From Tricholomella constricta (Eukaryota; Basidiomycota; Agaricomycetes; Agaricales; Lyophyllaceae), in NCBI GenBank assembly GCA_013368375.1, contig JAACJP010000007.1, positions 682,001 to 746,000 of the forward strand: a stretch of 64,000 nt of DNA. Direction: 5' to 3'. Positions within the stretch are counted from its first letter, which is position 1, and every line of letters starts with the position of its first letter. Both the position numbers and the translations under genes were made by a program. Positions 9,965 through 20,153 of this stretch are shown here, piece by piece. The notes below the pieces were generated by a model. The model worked only from the letters and a program-made list of their open reading frames with translations, was not told where the DNA came from and did not search any database.

Positions 9965-12824
9965 ATGTTGCGTGCAGTAAAGCGCACACGTCGCAAGAAG
10001 GATGAAGTCCTTCAGGAAAGTTCTCGTTCACATGCCATGGATGTCGAGACAACAGTCAGGCATACCCAGAGGGGTGACATCGTGGAATCCAGGAGTGTCC
10101 CTTTGCGCAAGAGGTCACCGGACCCTGCTACATCTGCCCCTCAGGGTGTGCAAACACATGTCCAACCCTTTGAGCATTCGGACATTCACTCAACAGAGCT
10201 GGATGACACCACTGATGAGGTTGCCTCCAAACGGGCCAAGGTGAATTGTTCTTTGATGTATTGTGTACATGTAACTGAATCAAAGCACAGACACAAGCTG
10301 ATTACCTTCAAGAGTTTGTGAACCATGTTCCAGAGCTGTTGGAGGGGCTCCTTGGGAGAGAGCACATTGAGAATCAAACTCAATGTTCTGATTGTCCCAA
10401 GGCCAACTATGGACGTTGGCGTTGCCGAGATTGTCTCAGTGACAGGATACTCTGCCGGGGTTGCATGCGGACAACTCACAGGGACAATCCTCTCCATCGC
10501 ATTGAGTTCTGGACAGGTCAATACTTCCAGGCAGCTCAGCTGCAGGAGGTCGGTACCTACTTGCTGGTCCCTCACTCCTCCAGGAAAGCACTCTGTGATA
10601 CGCTACAGCTGCAACAGGAGCAGTTGGAGAGATACCAGGTGGAATATGACAATGAAGAACAGAAGAATCACCACACAGAGCAGCGGAACGACCCCGCGGG
10701 TCGACATGTCCACCCCGCGGACGCCGCGGACATGACTGAGCAGACTTCCTATGATGCACAGGATAACAATTATATGGCCCGTTTGAGCCGCGCTTATGGT
10801 CAACAGCCAGAATTTCATCCGATTGCTCAGGCAGGGTCTACTCTGGACACAGTTGAAGTCGAAGTGGACGAGGAAGATGACGATGACACTGGTCTCGATG
10901 ATGACCTTCCGGCGAGAATGCCACGGCACGACACATTCAACAATCGTTATGTGCGCATTGTCCATGTCAATGGAATTCACTACATTCCACTTGTCTTCTG
11001 TTCATGCTGCGGAGTCAGCCAGGTCAATACAGACCTGATGCACAAACGATTGGTGCCTGCTAGCTTCACACGATACAATACGCTCTTCACCACTGCAGTC
11101 CTCGATGATTATCGTCTTGCGAACCTGGAATGCAAGGCATCTGCATTTCAGTATTGGCACAAACTCAGCCGGACTACCGCTGCAGCAACGAGCTCCGCGG
11201 ACATCGACAACTTTTATCGCGAACTCCGCCGGCTCTCGCGTTCATGGAGATGGCTCAAGAAGCTCAAATGGGGTGGATTTGGCAGCAATAACAGAGATCC
11301 AATGCAGACCACTGCAGGGGAGCTCGCCATTTTTTGTCCCACATGTCCGCAGCCAGGTGTGAATCTTCCCACGGGGTGGACTGCGGACCCGAATAAGTGA
11401 GTGCATTTAGTGACGATTGATCATTGCTATTGACATGAGATGCAGAAAAGTATACATGAGGTCTTTTGTGGCAGATGGCAATTTCAAAGCCGATCATGTT
11501 CGCCAAAAGAACAATGCCATGGATGTTTGGCTGTCGGAAGGGTCAGGTATGATGGCTAACCGGGCCAATTATAATGAGTTCCTGAAGGAAGCATTCAATG
11601 TGATGACAGTGAGTCAAGTCGATTACCTCCGCGGTGACGGCCGCGGTGTTCATCAACTCCGCGGTGTTCTGTAATAACGTCCATTTTAGAAAGCCCCTTG
11701 CGAGAATCAGTTCCGCGCTGTTGAGCAGGCAATGCTTGTGTCCAAGGCCTGTGATGTTAAAGGAATTGTAGCCATTGCATGTGCGCGGCATGGCTGTTTT
11801 GCCCCCAACAGCCTGTCGGACCTCCACGCGGGTGAGCAGCAAAAGAATGTGGACTGGGCATTCCTCCAGGCGCTTAAAACAACAAATGTGGAAGACATTG
11901 ACCAGGTGTTATTGATCTATGATATTGCCTGCCAATACATGGTACACTTTCTAAAGCGCATCGGCCACCTACTCCCCCCAGGAATGACTATTGCTCAGGC
12001 CATCGGACTACTCCATGTTCACGGTCACAAAGATGATTGCTTTAACCGCTTTGCAACTTCATTCATTCCAGGCGCTGCTATAGTTGCGGGTGAAATTCTG
12101 GAGAGTTTGTGGGCCGTGTTGAACACTGTGTCACCAATGACCAGAACCGCAACGTTGGCACACCGAGCGGAGATCCTGGACGACCATATGAATGATTCTA
12201 ACTGGAAGAAACTCCTGCAGATGCGTTAGTAAAATTTCATCTATTCCATAACAATAACTGACCATGTCCGCGGCCGCGGAGTAGCGGTCACATTGTGTCG
12301 GACATACGAAAAGGCGACGGAGATGTTGGAGACTGCCCAAGAATATTTCAAAGGAGTTGCCCAGGGAATAAGCCGCACACAAACCGCAATTTGGGAGGCG
12401 GAGATCCAGGAGGCCGAGCGGAGGAGGGTTCATGATGTCAAGGCTATGAACATCCTCAAAGCGCGCACCGCGGACATCGGGCAGCCAGGAGATTCCAATG
12501 GACATGTGCAGCACTCAACAGCTGAAGAGGAGTAGATACAATCAGGCCTTGATCTTGAGGAGCGCCAGTAAGCATTTTATCTCTATTTGGCTTCCGGAGC
12601 TAAACAGTTTCCACCTAGAATTGGCCTTCAAGGCAAAGTCCGCCAACTTGCGCGCGAGCCGCGGGAAGATGTCCGCAAGGCCGTCGAAACTGAAAGGCAA
12701 AGCCTACTACGTGCACAAATTGATGTGTTCACATCAAAACAGCTGAGCATAAACTTCATTCCTTCGGCCTCCGCGGAGGAAGTGCCAGTGAACGTCGAAG
12801 CCTTTGACAACCTAGACGAGAACC
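9965..12824 (+). pseudogene. KDZ1 transposase, 5' part (KDZ family with CxC2 cluster)
   Basis: Exons parallel those of the KDZ2 transposase: 9965-10240, 10291-11396, then about 11446-11608, 11691-12225, 12283-12568 and 12620 onward. The protein has the CxC2-type cluster (CSDCP...WRCRDC...CRGC..THRDNPLH), the DGNF, YDIACQY and GEILESLW motifs expected around a KDZ DDE core, and HxxxDDCFNRF. TAG at 12533-12535 replaces the TGG (Trp) of KDZ2. The last exon is cut by Gypsy-1 after ...AFDNLDEN and continues at 37456. Confidence 0.9.
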
Positions 12825-13182
12825 TGTTAGGACCTGTGTAGCACGCCGGTTACATAGTTATTCTGGAACCACCGAAGCGGACAGGCCTGACGTTCGTCAA
12901 GGAAGACGGCCTACGAAGGAGTATTCGGAGGTCGTGAGCGTTGATGAAGGTGTTCACCGGGGCTGATTCGAACGAACGAGCTCAGGCGATACGAGTGTGA
13001 AGCCGAATGTATTGAGAGAGAGAGAGAGAAACGAGAACGAGAACGAGAACTAGTCTTAACAATAGGTAATATCGAGGTAAAGAGTCCAACAGAGAAGTGG
13101 TGCCATATATATACAGTGGTCGTGCGTGGGAAAACGTAGTGGATGTGAGTTTTAGGGGTGGTCGTTAGGGGCGGTCGTGACA
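12825..13182 (-). repeat. Gypsy-1 3' LTR
   Basis: 358 bp, TG...CA ends on both strands (TGTTAGGACC ... GGTCGTGACA). It contains a GA microsatellite and a GAGAAC repeat near 13015-13050 and a TATATATA stretch near 13110 that could be part of the promoter. Nearly identical to 37098-37455. Confidence 0.95.
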
Positions 13183-13403
13183 TTACCCCCTCCTCAAGCA
13201 TCGAGCCACTGAGACGCGGGGAAGCCTTCGAGTGCAAGGGTAATAAAGTCTTGTGTTTCGTTTTAGCGTGTGCGCGGTCACGTGAGGGGCACGTGTGGTC
13301 TAGATCGCTTGTGGGTCCTTGTGGGTGTTTTGAGGATCTCGGAGATCGAATAGAAGAAAAACTTTGGCTGTTTTTCTTTTCAATCTTCTTCTCATCCTCC
13401 TCA

Positions 13404-15445
13404 ATGTCGACCCCTAACCAAGGTACCACGTCCTCCGCCTCTGTCGCCCGAGTTGTACGCGATCCGGAGTTGGCGCGATTGTCCGTCGAAGATCGGGCGC
13501 GTGTGGCGTTTCTGGATGCGCCCCAATCCGTCTCCCCGACTCCTTCTCTTCCCGGGATCGCTGTTCTCCCAGATGAGAGTGTCGAAGTCATTCCTAGGTC
13601 TTCCCCTGCTTCCCCTACGCCCCCCCTCCCTCGACTGGTTATCCGTCTTCCCGTCCGGGCTCCGCAGGTCCGTCGTTCTCGTTCGACTACTCCGGAGGCC
13701 CTCTTCAAATCTTCCAGTGATCCCGTGTCGCGTCCGGCAGCGACTTCATTGTCTTGGGGGCCTCTCCTGACCGATGCGGTTCTGGCGGAGGTGATGCGTA
13801 CCGCTGTGCGGGTTCCTCCCTCTTTGGCCTGGTGTGAGGCGCACGGACCGGTAAGTGTCGTCTTTCATTTGCGATCGGGCTAGATCTTTCAGCTGATTCT
13901 TCTTTTTTTTTTTTTTTTGGGGTCTTTTGCTAGTGTGATCGATGTCGGGAACGTCGGCAGCCTTGTCGTTTCCAGGAGGTTTGTCTCCGCGGGACCCTGC
14001 CCTGCGTCGATTGTTGCGCTGCGCACTCCCTATGCTCACTCTCGTTTGACCATGGTCTGGAGGTGGCGTCTAGGGAGTTGACGATCCCCTTGGCGTGGTT
14101 GCGGTCCCGTACCGAGGGTTTTACCTTCTCCCGCACCGGTGTCGCCATGTCCTTCTCCGCTATTCGTAGCATTTTGCATGTGGCGCCCCCTTCCCTCGAA
14201 CCTTCCCTTACCTCCGTGTTTTCTGAGGCAGTCATTTCCCCGCCGTCGTCTTCTGGGGATGAGGCCGTCGTCAGTATTAGCCGTGCTCCGCCTGCGCGTG
14301 CTATTTTTCGTGGTACCCGAGGACAGGGTCGGAAATTAGCGCCTGTTAGTCGTGGGGTTATGCGATCTGGGCCTGCTAGTCATGGGGGTATGCAATCTGG
14401 TCTGCAGGGGTTTAGGGGACGTCCTTCGTCTGTGCCTCGTTCCCCCTCCCTTTCCCCCGCGGCGTCGACTTCTCCCCCTCTGGCCTCTCCTTTGTTGGAC
14501 GCTATGCGTGTGGCGTCTCCCGATATTCCCCCTGTCGAGCCTCTTTTCTTAAGGAGCCCGTCTACTTCGGTTTCTCCCTCGCCCGTTTTGCAATCCTGCC
14601 CCCCCGCTATGTTGCTGTCGTCCCCCCTTGCTACCCCTGCTCCTTCTGTTCCTTCGCCGGAGGCGTTCCTCCGTCTCCAGCGTCTTTACGACCAGGAGGT
14701 CGCGCGTGCGCAGGCCCTTTCGACTCAGGTCGAGCGTCTCGAGGTCGAGGGTGAACGTTACAAGAATCGTCTTCGCGGAGCCCTATCCGAGCTCGCCGAC
14801 GAGCGTGACCGTGCCGTGGAGGTCGTGGACGTCGATCATGAAGCTGAGGTCGAGGATTTTCGGATGGTGATTATGGGTCTTCGAGATGAGGTAGCTGGCC
14901 TGCAGGGGCACGTCGTACATCTTCAGGAGGTCCGGGACCATTGGCGTGGTCATGCCTTGGACCTTCGACTTCGCGTTCATGGTGAGTTTTATTCCATTCT
15001 TTTTGTCTTTTTCTTTCCCTTTTTCTGAAAACTTGTCGTATCCCTCGACCTCCTGCGTACTGCCTTCGCTTCTGACATGTACATTGCGGATGGTGCTCTG
15101 CGTCGTGCCCTCGTCGAGCTGGAGGCGTCGCCGGTCCGAACTATCATCGCTGGCGCTCATCGGATCCTTGAGCGGCACTCGCTCCTCGAGCTTTTCCGTC
15201 CCCCTGTTGATCCCGAGGTTCCTTTCCCGGCGTTCGAGCACTTCCTTGCTCTTCACCGCGCCTCGCTCACTCATGAAGACGCTCTCGCCGAGTTCGTGTC
15301 TCGATCTCAATTAATCGCCGACGACGAGCAGGATATTGCTTCGATGCGTCCGTTGGAGGGAAATTTGGGTGGGGAGGTCGGGGTTGGTCGCGGGGAGGGT
15401 TCCACTTCGAGCGCGGGTCCTTCTAAACGTCGTCGCATTGACTAG
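13404..15445 (+). CDS. Antisense gene in Gypsy-1: six-cysteine (Zn2Cys6-like) coiled-coil protein
   Basis: The gene lies between pol and the 3' LTR and is transcribed against them. Exon 13404-13850 (149 codons, MSTPNQGTTSS) is joined by a GTAAGT...TAG intron to an exon at 13934. That exon opens with a CX2CX6C block (CDRCRERRQPC) and, 12 residues later, a second CX2CX6C block (CVDCCAAHSLC). A Pro/Ser-rich region follows, then a coiled coil (LRLQRLYDQEVARAQALSTQVERL...) to 14981, where there is a GTGAGT donor. The last exon reads ...DMYIADGALRRALVELEASP... and ends with a basic KRRRID at 15445. Its acceptor is unclear: an AG is expected near 15032, where I read AC, so this copy may be damaged. 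Function unknown. The pattern suggests nucleic-acid binding. Confidence 0.72.
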
Positions 15446-15652
15446 TCGGTCTTCTTGGTGGTGTCTTGGGCTTTCTCTGCTTTCTCTTTGTTGAATATTT
15501 ACATCTGAAGTTCGTTAATTCTTTTTTCCTTGGTGTTTTCTTTTTCTTGTAGTGTCGTTGTCCCGGTGTTCGAAATACATTTGGTGATAGAAATCGTTTT
15601 CTTGAAGGGGTTTTTTCATAAATTTCGTGAAGTGCGTGAATTTCGTCGGATT

Positions 15653-16593
15653 CTAGATTGTGGGGTCTCGTGGTTTCCTTGGGAATAGACGATGGAATTC
15701 GAGGGCCATGTCTTTTGCTCCCTCTATGTTTCCTGCTGGTTCCCATGTGTCGTCCTCGGGGCCATATCCTTCCCATCGTACCAAGTAGAGCACGTGTTTC
15801 CCTCGTGTTCGGGAGTCTAGGATTCGTTCTACTTCGTAGTGCTCCTCGCCCTCGATTTCGATTGTCTGCGGAGGTGGCTTTGATCGTCCTGGGAAGTTCT
15901 CGTGTTCGTGTTTTTCGAGTAACTTGACGTGGAACACAGTGTGAATTCCCTTCAGTGTCGGAGGTAGTTCCAGTCGATACGCGTGGCTGGAGATCTTCTG
16001 TAGGATTTTGAAGGGGCCCAGTCTCCGGTGGTCCAGCTTTTTGGAGGGGCGTTTCGTTTTGATGTTCCGGCAATCGAGCCATACCTCCGTTCCTACGGCC
16101 CAATCTGGTGTAGGGTCCCGTTTCTTGTCCGCGAATCGTTTGTAGGCTTCGTTTGCGATCTCTATCTCTTGGCGGAGGTAGTCCTGGAGGGTCCGGAGGT
16201 CTACGGCTACCTCCTGGGCTTCCTTTGCCGGTATGTCTTTTATAGAAATTGTCAGGCAGGGGTGATAACCCTTGTTCGCAAAGAAAGGAGAGACTCCCGT
16301 GGTCGAATGGGTCGTATTGTTATACGTGAATTCCGCCAGTGGGAGCTGTGTTCGCCAGTTGGTCTGGAGGTAGTTCACGTATATCCGGAGGTACTGTTCC
16401 AGTGTCTGGTTTACTCGTTCCGTCTGGCCGTCGGTCTCCGGGTGATACGCGGTCGAAAGGTTCAATTTGATGTCCAGGGCTTTACATAGCGAGCTCCAGA
16501 AACGGGAGACGAAGAGGGTGCCTCTGTCGGAGATGATGTCATCGGGCAGTCCGTGCTTGGAGAAGACATGTTCCAAGAATAGCTGAGCAAGTT
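15653..16593 (-). CDS. Gypsy-1 pol, 3' part: integrase core end and chromodomain
   Basis: It begins at the KDZ2 target site with AKELAQLFLEHVFSKHGLP and holds the second catalytic Asp (ISDRG) and the Glu (TDGQTERVNQTLEQYLR) of the integrase. The GPY/F-like region follows (KLDHRRLGPFKIL), then a chromodomain (YEVERILDSRTRGKHVLYLVRWEGYGPEDDTWEP), which marks chromoviruses and can direct integration to modified chromatin. The 5' part of the same gene ends at 30686. Confidence 0.95.
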
Positions 16594-16600
16594 CCTTTGC

Positions 16601-16824
16601 CAGGTAGGGGCATTACAATGTAGCGTGTCCCACTGTCCAGCGGGGCCATACATTGTACCGTACTTGACGGCACCAGCGGGGCCGCTGGATCGCCAGCGGG
16701 GCCCCTACATGTAGCCGTTTGGCACGGTGCCAGCGGGGCCCCTACATGTAGCCGTGTGGCACTGTACCAGCGGCCCCGCTGGTGCTGCAGCGGGCCTATA
16801 CAGTGCTGTGGGGGGGGGGGGGGG
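16601..16824. repeat. KDZ2 left terminal inverted repeat
   Basis: Reads inward as TACAATGTAGCGTGTCCC, then blocks of CCAGCGGGGCC and two copies of CCTACATGTAGCCGT, to a poly-G run of about 14. It matches the reverse complement of 30470-30678 almost base for base. Internally it contains several smaller palindromes (CTACATGTAG, CCAGCGGCCCCGCTGG). Confidence 0.9.
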
Positions 16825-17760
16825 CAGGGTGGTGGGGGATCTGCGGACCTCCGCGGATCGTTGTCCGTGGACACACCCAGCACTGCAGCGGGGTGGGGGA
16901 TCTGCGGACCCCCGCGGATCATTGTCCGTGGCCATACCCAGCACTGCAGCGGGCCTATATGGTGCGTTGGGGTGGGGGGCAGCTAGCGGGGGGTCTGCGG
17001 ACATCCGCGGATCGTTGTCCGTGGGCACACCCTGCAGCGGGCCTATATGGTGCCGTTGGGGTGGCAGCGCGGCTAGCGGGGGATCTGCGGACATCCGCGG
17101 ATCGTTGTCCACACCCAGCACTGCAGTGGGTGGGGGATCTGCAGACCCCCGCGGATCATTGGGCACACAGCACTGCAGCGGGGTGGGGGACCTGCGGACC
17201 CCCGCGGATCATTGTCTGTGGGCACACCCAGCAGCGGGCCGTGCCGTTGGGGGGGCTAGCGGGGGATCTGCGGACCTCCGCGGTTTGCGCCTATATGGTG
17301 CCGTTGGGGCAGTGGGGTGGGATCTGCAGACCTCCGCTGGAATGAGGTAGCCGTGTGGCACGGTGCTAGCGGGGTCGCTACATGTAGCGTACTTGATGGC
17401 ACCAGCGGGGCCGCTCTACATGTAGCCGTTTGGCACGGTGCCAGCGGGGCCCCTACATGTAGCCGTTTGGCACGGTGCCAGCGGGGCCCCTACATGTAGC
17501 CGTGTGGCACTGTACCAGCGGCCCCGCTGGTGCTGCAGCGGGCCTATACAGTGCTGTGGGGGGGGGGGGGGGGCAGGGTGGTGGGGGATCTGCGGACCTC
17601 CGCGGATCGTTGTCCGTGGGCACACCCAGCACTGCAGCGGGGTGGGGGATCTGCGGACCCCCGCGGATCATTGCCTGTGGGCACACCCAGCAGCGGGCCG
17701 TGCCGTTGGGGGCTAGCGGGGGATCTGCGGACCTCCGCGGGGCTCATTGCTGATACCCTG
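16825..17760. repeat. KDZ2 left subterminal array
   Basis: Imperfect tandem units built from GATCTGCGGACCTCCGCGG, CGTTGTCCGTGGGCACACC, CAGCACTGCAGCGGG and GCCTATATGGTGCC. At about 17340-17580 a second copy of the TIR inner part, including the poly-G run, is embedded. Long open frames here only mirror the repeat. Confidence 0.88.
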
Positions 17761-17925
17761 ATGCGCCAATCTGTTCCCTTTTTAAAACGACCACAAATGC
17801 GGACATGCATCAAAGCCAGAGCTCTCTCTTCCAACCTTAATTTACCAACTATTTCTGGGGTGTCCCTGCTCATTATTCATGTTTCATTTATAGGACTCAT
17901 AAATGCATGATATTTATTTCCATTA

Positions 17926-19713
17926 TCAGCAAAAAGAAAACAAGAAAGTGTCCAAGATAAAGCTTCCACCCCTAATCATCTCTGCAATTGCAAGCTCCTC
18001 ATTGATTTCATTGTCTGAAAATTGCAATAAGCCCTCAAGCATTTCGATGGGTGGTCTCCTAGGGTTTCGGGTCCTGACTCTAACCCCCTCCTCACCTGAG
18101 TCATCCGAAAGAGACATGACCTCCGCGGGGCTATCATCATCCGAAAAGGTGATGTCTTCACGTGTTGCCAACTCCGCGGGGTCCTCCTCGTCAGAAAATT
18201 CAATGTCGGGTTCAGCAGGGTGCTCCACAACGACATTGGGTTCAGGTGCCTCGGGGTCCTCATCATCTGAAAAGGTGACATGTGCCTCAGGGTCCTCATC
18301 ATCTGAAAAAGTGATGCTGGGTTGACGTGTCGGCGACTCCGCGGGATCCTCCTCGTCAGAAGAGAATATCTCGGGTTCTGCAGCATCGTCATTGGGACCT
18401 GGTGACTCCGCGGGCTCATCCTCACTCTCAGAACCAGGTGCTGTTTGGCCTTGAATGAGTTTAATCAACAATGGACAAGGGTAGATAAGTAATTGTGTTA
18501 CCTTCAATGTCCGCGGAGCCTGTGTACACGGGAATGTTGTACTCGTTGTGAAACTCACGTTCTGTGGGTTGCTGGTAATAACTTCTATATTCAACTTCCG
18601 CACCTTCGAATGGCGGCCTGCGGAAGTGATCAGGAAATTCGTGGGGTAGCAGCTCCCTGGGCTGGTGAACATCGTTTCCAAGCGGGTCATATCTTGCAGG
18701 GCTGTCGGAGCCCTCCCTCGACTCCTCCTCGTCCGAATAATCTCCCATGTTCTCCTCTGATGGAAGACCCCCCCCAAAGTCCGATGCCAGTGGTCCGTCT
18801 GTTGCCTCTGGGTGAAATATGGCAAAGAGCTCGGAGGGGCTCATTTCAACATTGGGCCCCGCGGGCTCCGCGGCATCCGTCCCCGCAGCATCCGTCCCCG
18901 CAGCATCCGTACTTGCAGCATCTGTCCTCTCGGCGTCCGGCTCCGCGGCGTCCGGCTCCACGTTCTCGGCCTCCACCTTCTTGTCCTTCGCCTTCGGGGC
19001 GTCCTCCTTTTGTACTGTGGCCTCATATATGGTGTGAAATGCCGCAGCGCGGCGGGCGCTCTGGTATCCATGGGCCTCGAATATTGTCTCGAACCCTTGT
19101 ACTCGAGTCCGGCACTGCTGTAAGGCTTCCAGAGTTCCTAGTGTCCGCGGCACTCGAAGTGGCGGCGCTTTCTGTTGATGAAACCGGTGAAGGATAAGGC
19201 ATTCCTCCAACGTGTCGTGACTGAGCGGCTCGCGAAGCTCATTGTCTTCATGCTCCTTCCACCAGTCACAGGCATATTCAGGGGCAGCGGCCGCGGGATG
19301 CTCGAGTGGAATGGCGCCCTCCAGTGCAAGAATGAGTGTGTTTGAGAGAACAAGTGGGCCTTGAGGTTGGGGCTGCCCATAGAAATGGTTGGCGAGAAGT
19401 CGGAGAAAATTCGGCACCTCGCATGCGACCATCATGCTCGTAGCAGCACCGACAAACACCAATGCAAAATCCTATGTGGGGAAAATTATATCATGGTCCA
19501 AGGTCAAAAGGCGGTACATACAAGCTCCGCGGCCAGGTGGCGCTGCATGGAAGCGCGGACCTCCGCACTCTTCACACCGGCATACTTCACTAGCGCAACA
19601 CGAAAGCGGGATTCACAGTAATACAGCACCTCCTGGATTTCAACTGCGGCCCCGCCCGGCATCGGATGCAAGAAGCTCTCCGATTCAATGAAGTTGAGCG
19701 TCGAGGAAGGCAT
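17926..19713 (-). CDS. KDZ2 gene D: acidic protein with repeated FSDD motifs (561 residues)
   Basis: Exons 19713-19522, 19471-18502 and 18449-17926; phases 0 and 1 fit and all introns are GT-AG. The N-terminal half is a helical conserved region (ESESFLHP, VLYYCESRFRVALVKYAG, DFALVFVGAATSMMVACEVPNFLRLL, ACDWWKEHEDNELREPLS). A low-complexity DAA/TDAAG stretch follows. The last exon carries at least five copies of a short hydrophobic-acidic motif (IFSSDEED, ITFSDDED, VTFSDDED, IEFSDEED, ITFSDDD). The C-terminus PPIEMLEGLLQFSDNEINEELAI is shared with KDZ1. No catalytic domain recognised. The acidic motifs look like SUMO-interacting or phospho-dependent binding motifs, by appearance only. The start was chosen to match the paralogue at 38870. 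Confidence 0.8.
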
Positions 19714-19857
19714 TGCTTTGCTCGGATGTGGGTGCGATGAAGGATCAGATAACAGGAGAAGAAAAGTCTCTTGCCACAGCCACATGGATGGTTCTTTACA
19801 TTTCGCACCATCATGTGACCAGGGCATGTGACAACAAAGTCCGCGGACATGACCCAT

Positions 19858-20153
19858 ATTGTCCGCGGATGTTACCTTGAATGATGGGTTGACACCTCTT
19901 AAATTGCTGAGGAGCTAGATGGCTAAACAGTGGACATGAAACGAGTCAGGTCCGCGGACATTGTAATCATGATCATTCTACTGAACCAATGAATGTCCGT
20001 AGAAGGCAGCGTCAATAATCTGTAAAATTGCTGCATAGACAAAGCTTTTAAGCAACCTTGAAGACTTTGCATCTGCGGACATGGTTCGTGTACTTGGTTT
20101 GGTGTGCATAGTCATGTCCGCGGACATGTTAATCATGATTATTTTATTCCATT
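19858..20153. other. Spacer between KDZ2 genes A and D with CCGCGG palindromes
   Basis: About 300 bp with four CCGCGG sites. Three (19845, 19952 and 20118 regions) are followed by ACAT, giving TCCGCGGACAT. I see no coding exon. The equivalent KDZ1 spacer (38329-38869) is longer. Confidence 0.6.

Noticed and set aside
13404..15445. The antisense gene as an ordinary host transcription factor caught by Gypsy-1
   Set aside because: It lies inside the LTR-bounded unit exactly between pol and the polypurine tract, with no sign of a separate insertion. Capture in the past cannot be excluded, but I treat it as part of the element.
16727..17716. Several long overlapping open frames on both strands with GxxADLR or PADPP repeats
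   Set aside because: They lie entirely in the KDZ2 subterminal array. All frames stay open because the repeat unit lacks stops, and the same peptides appear in the other arrays in arbitrary frames.
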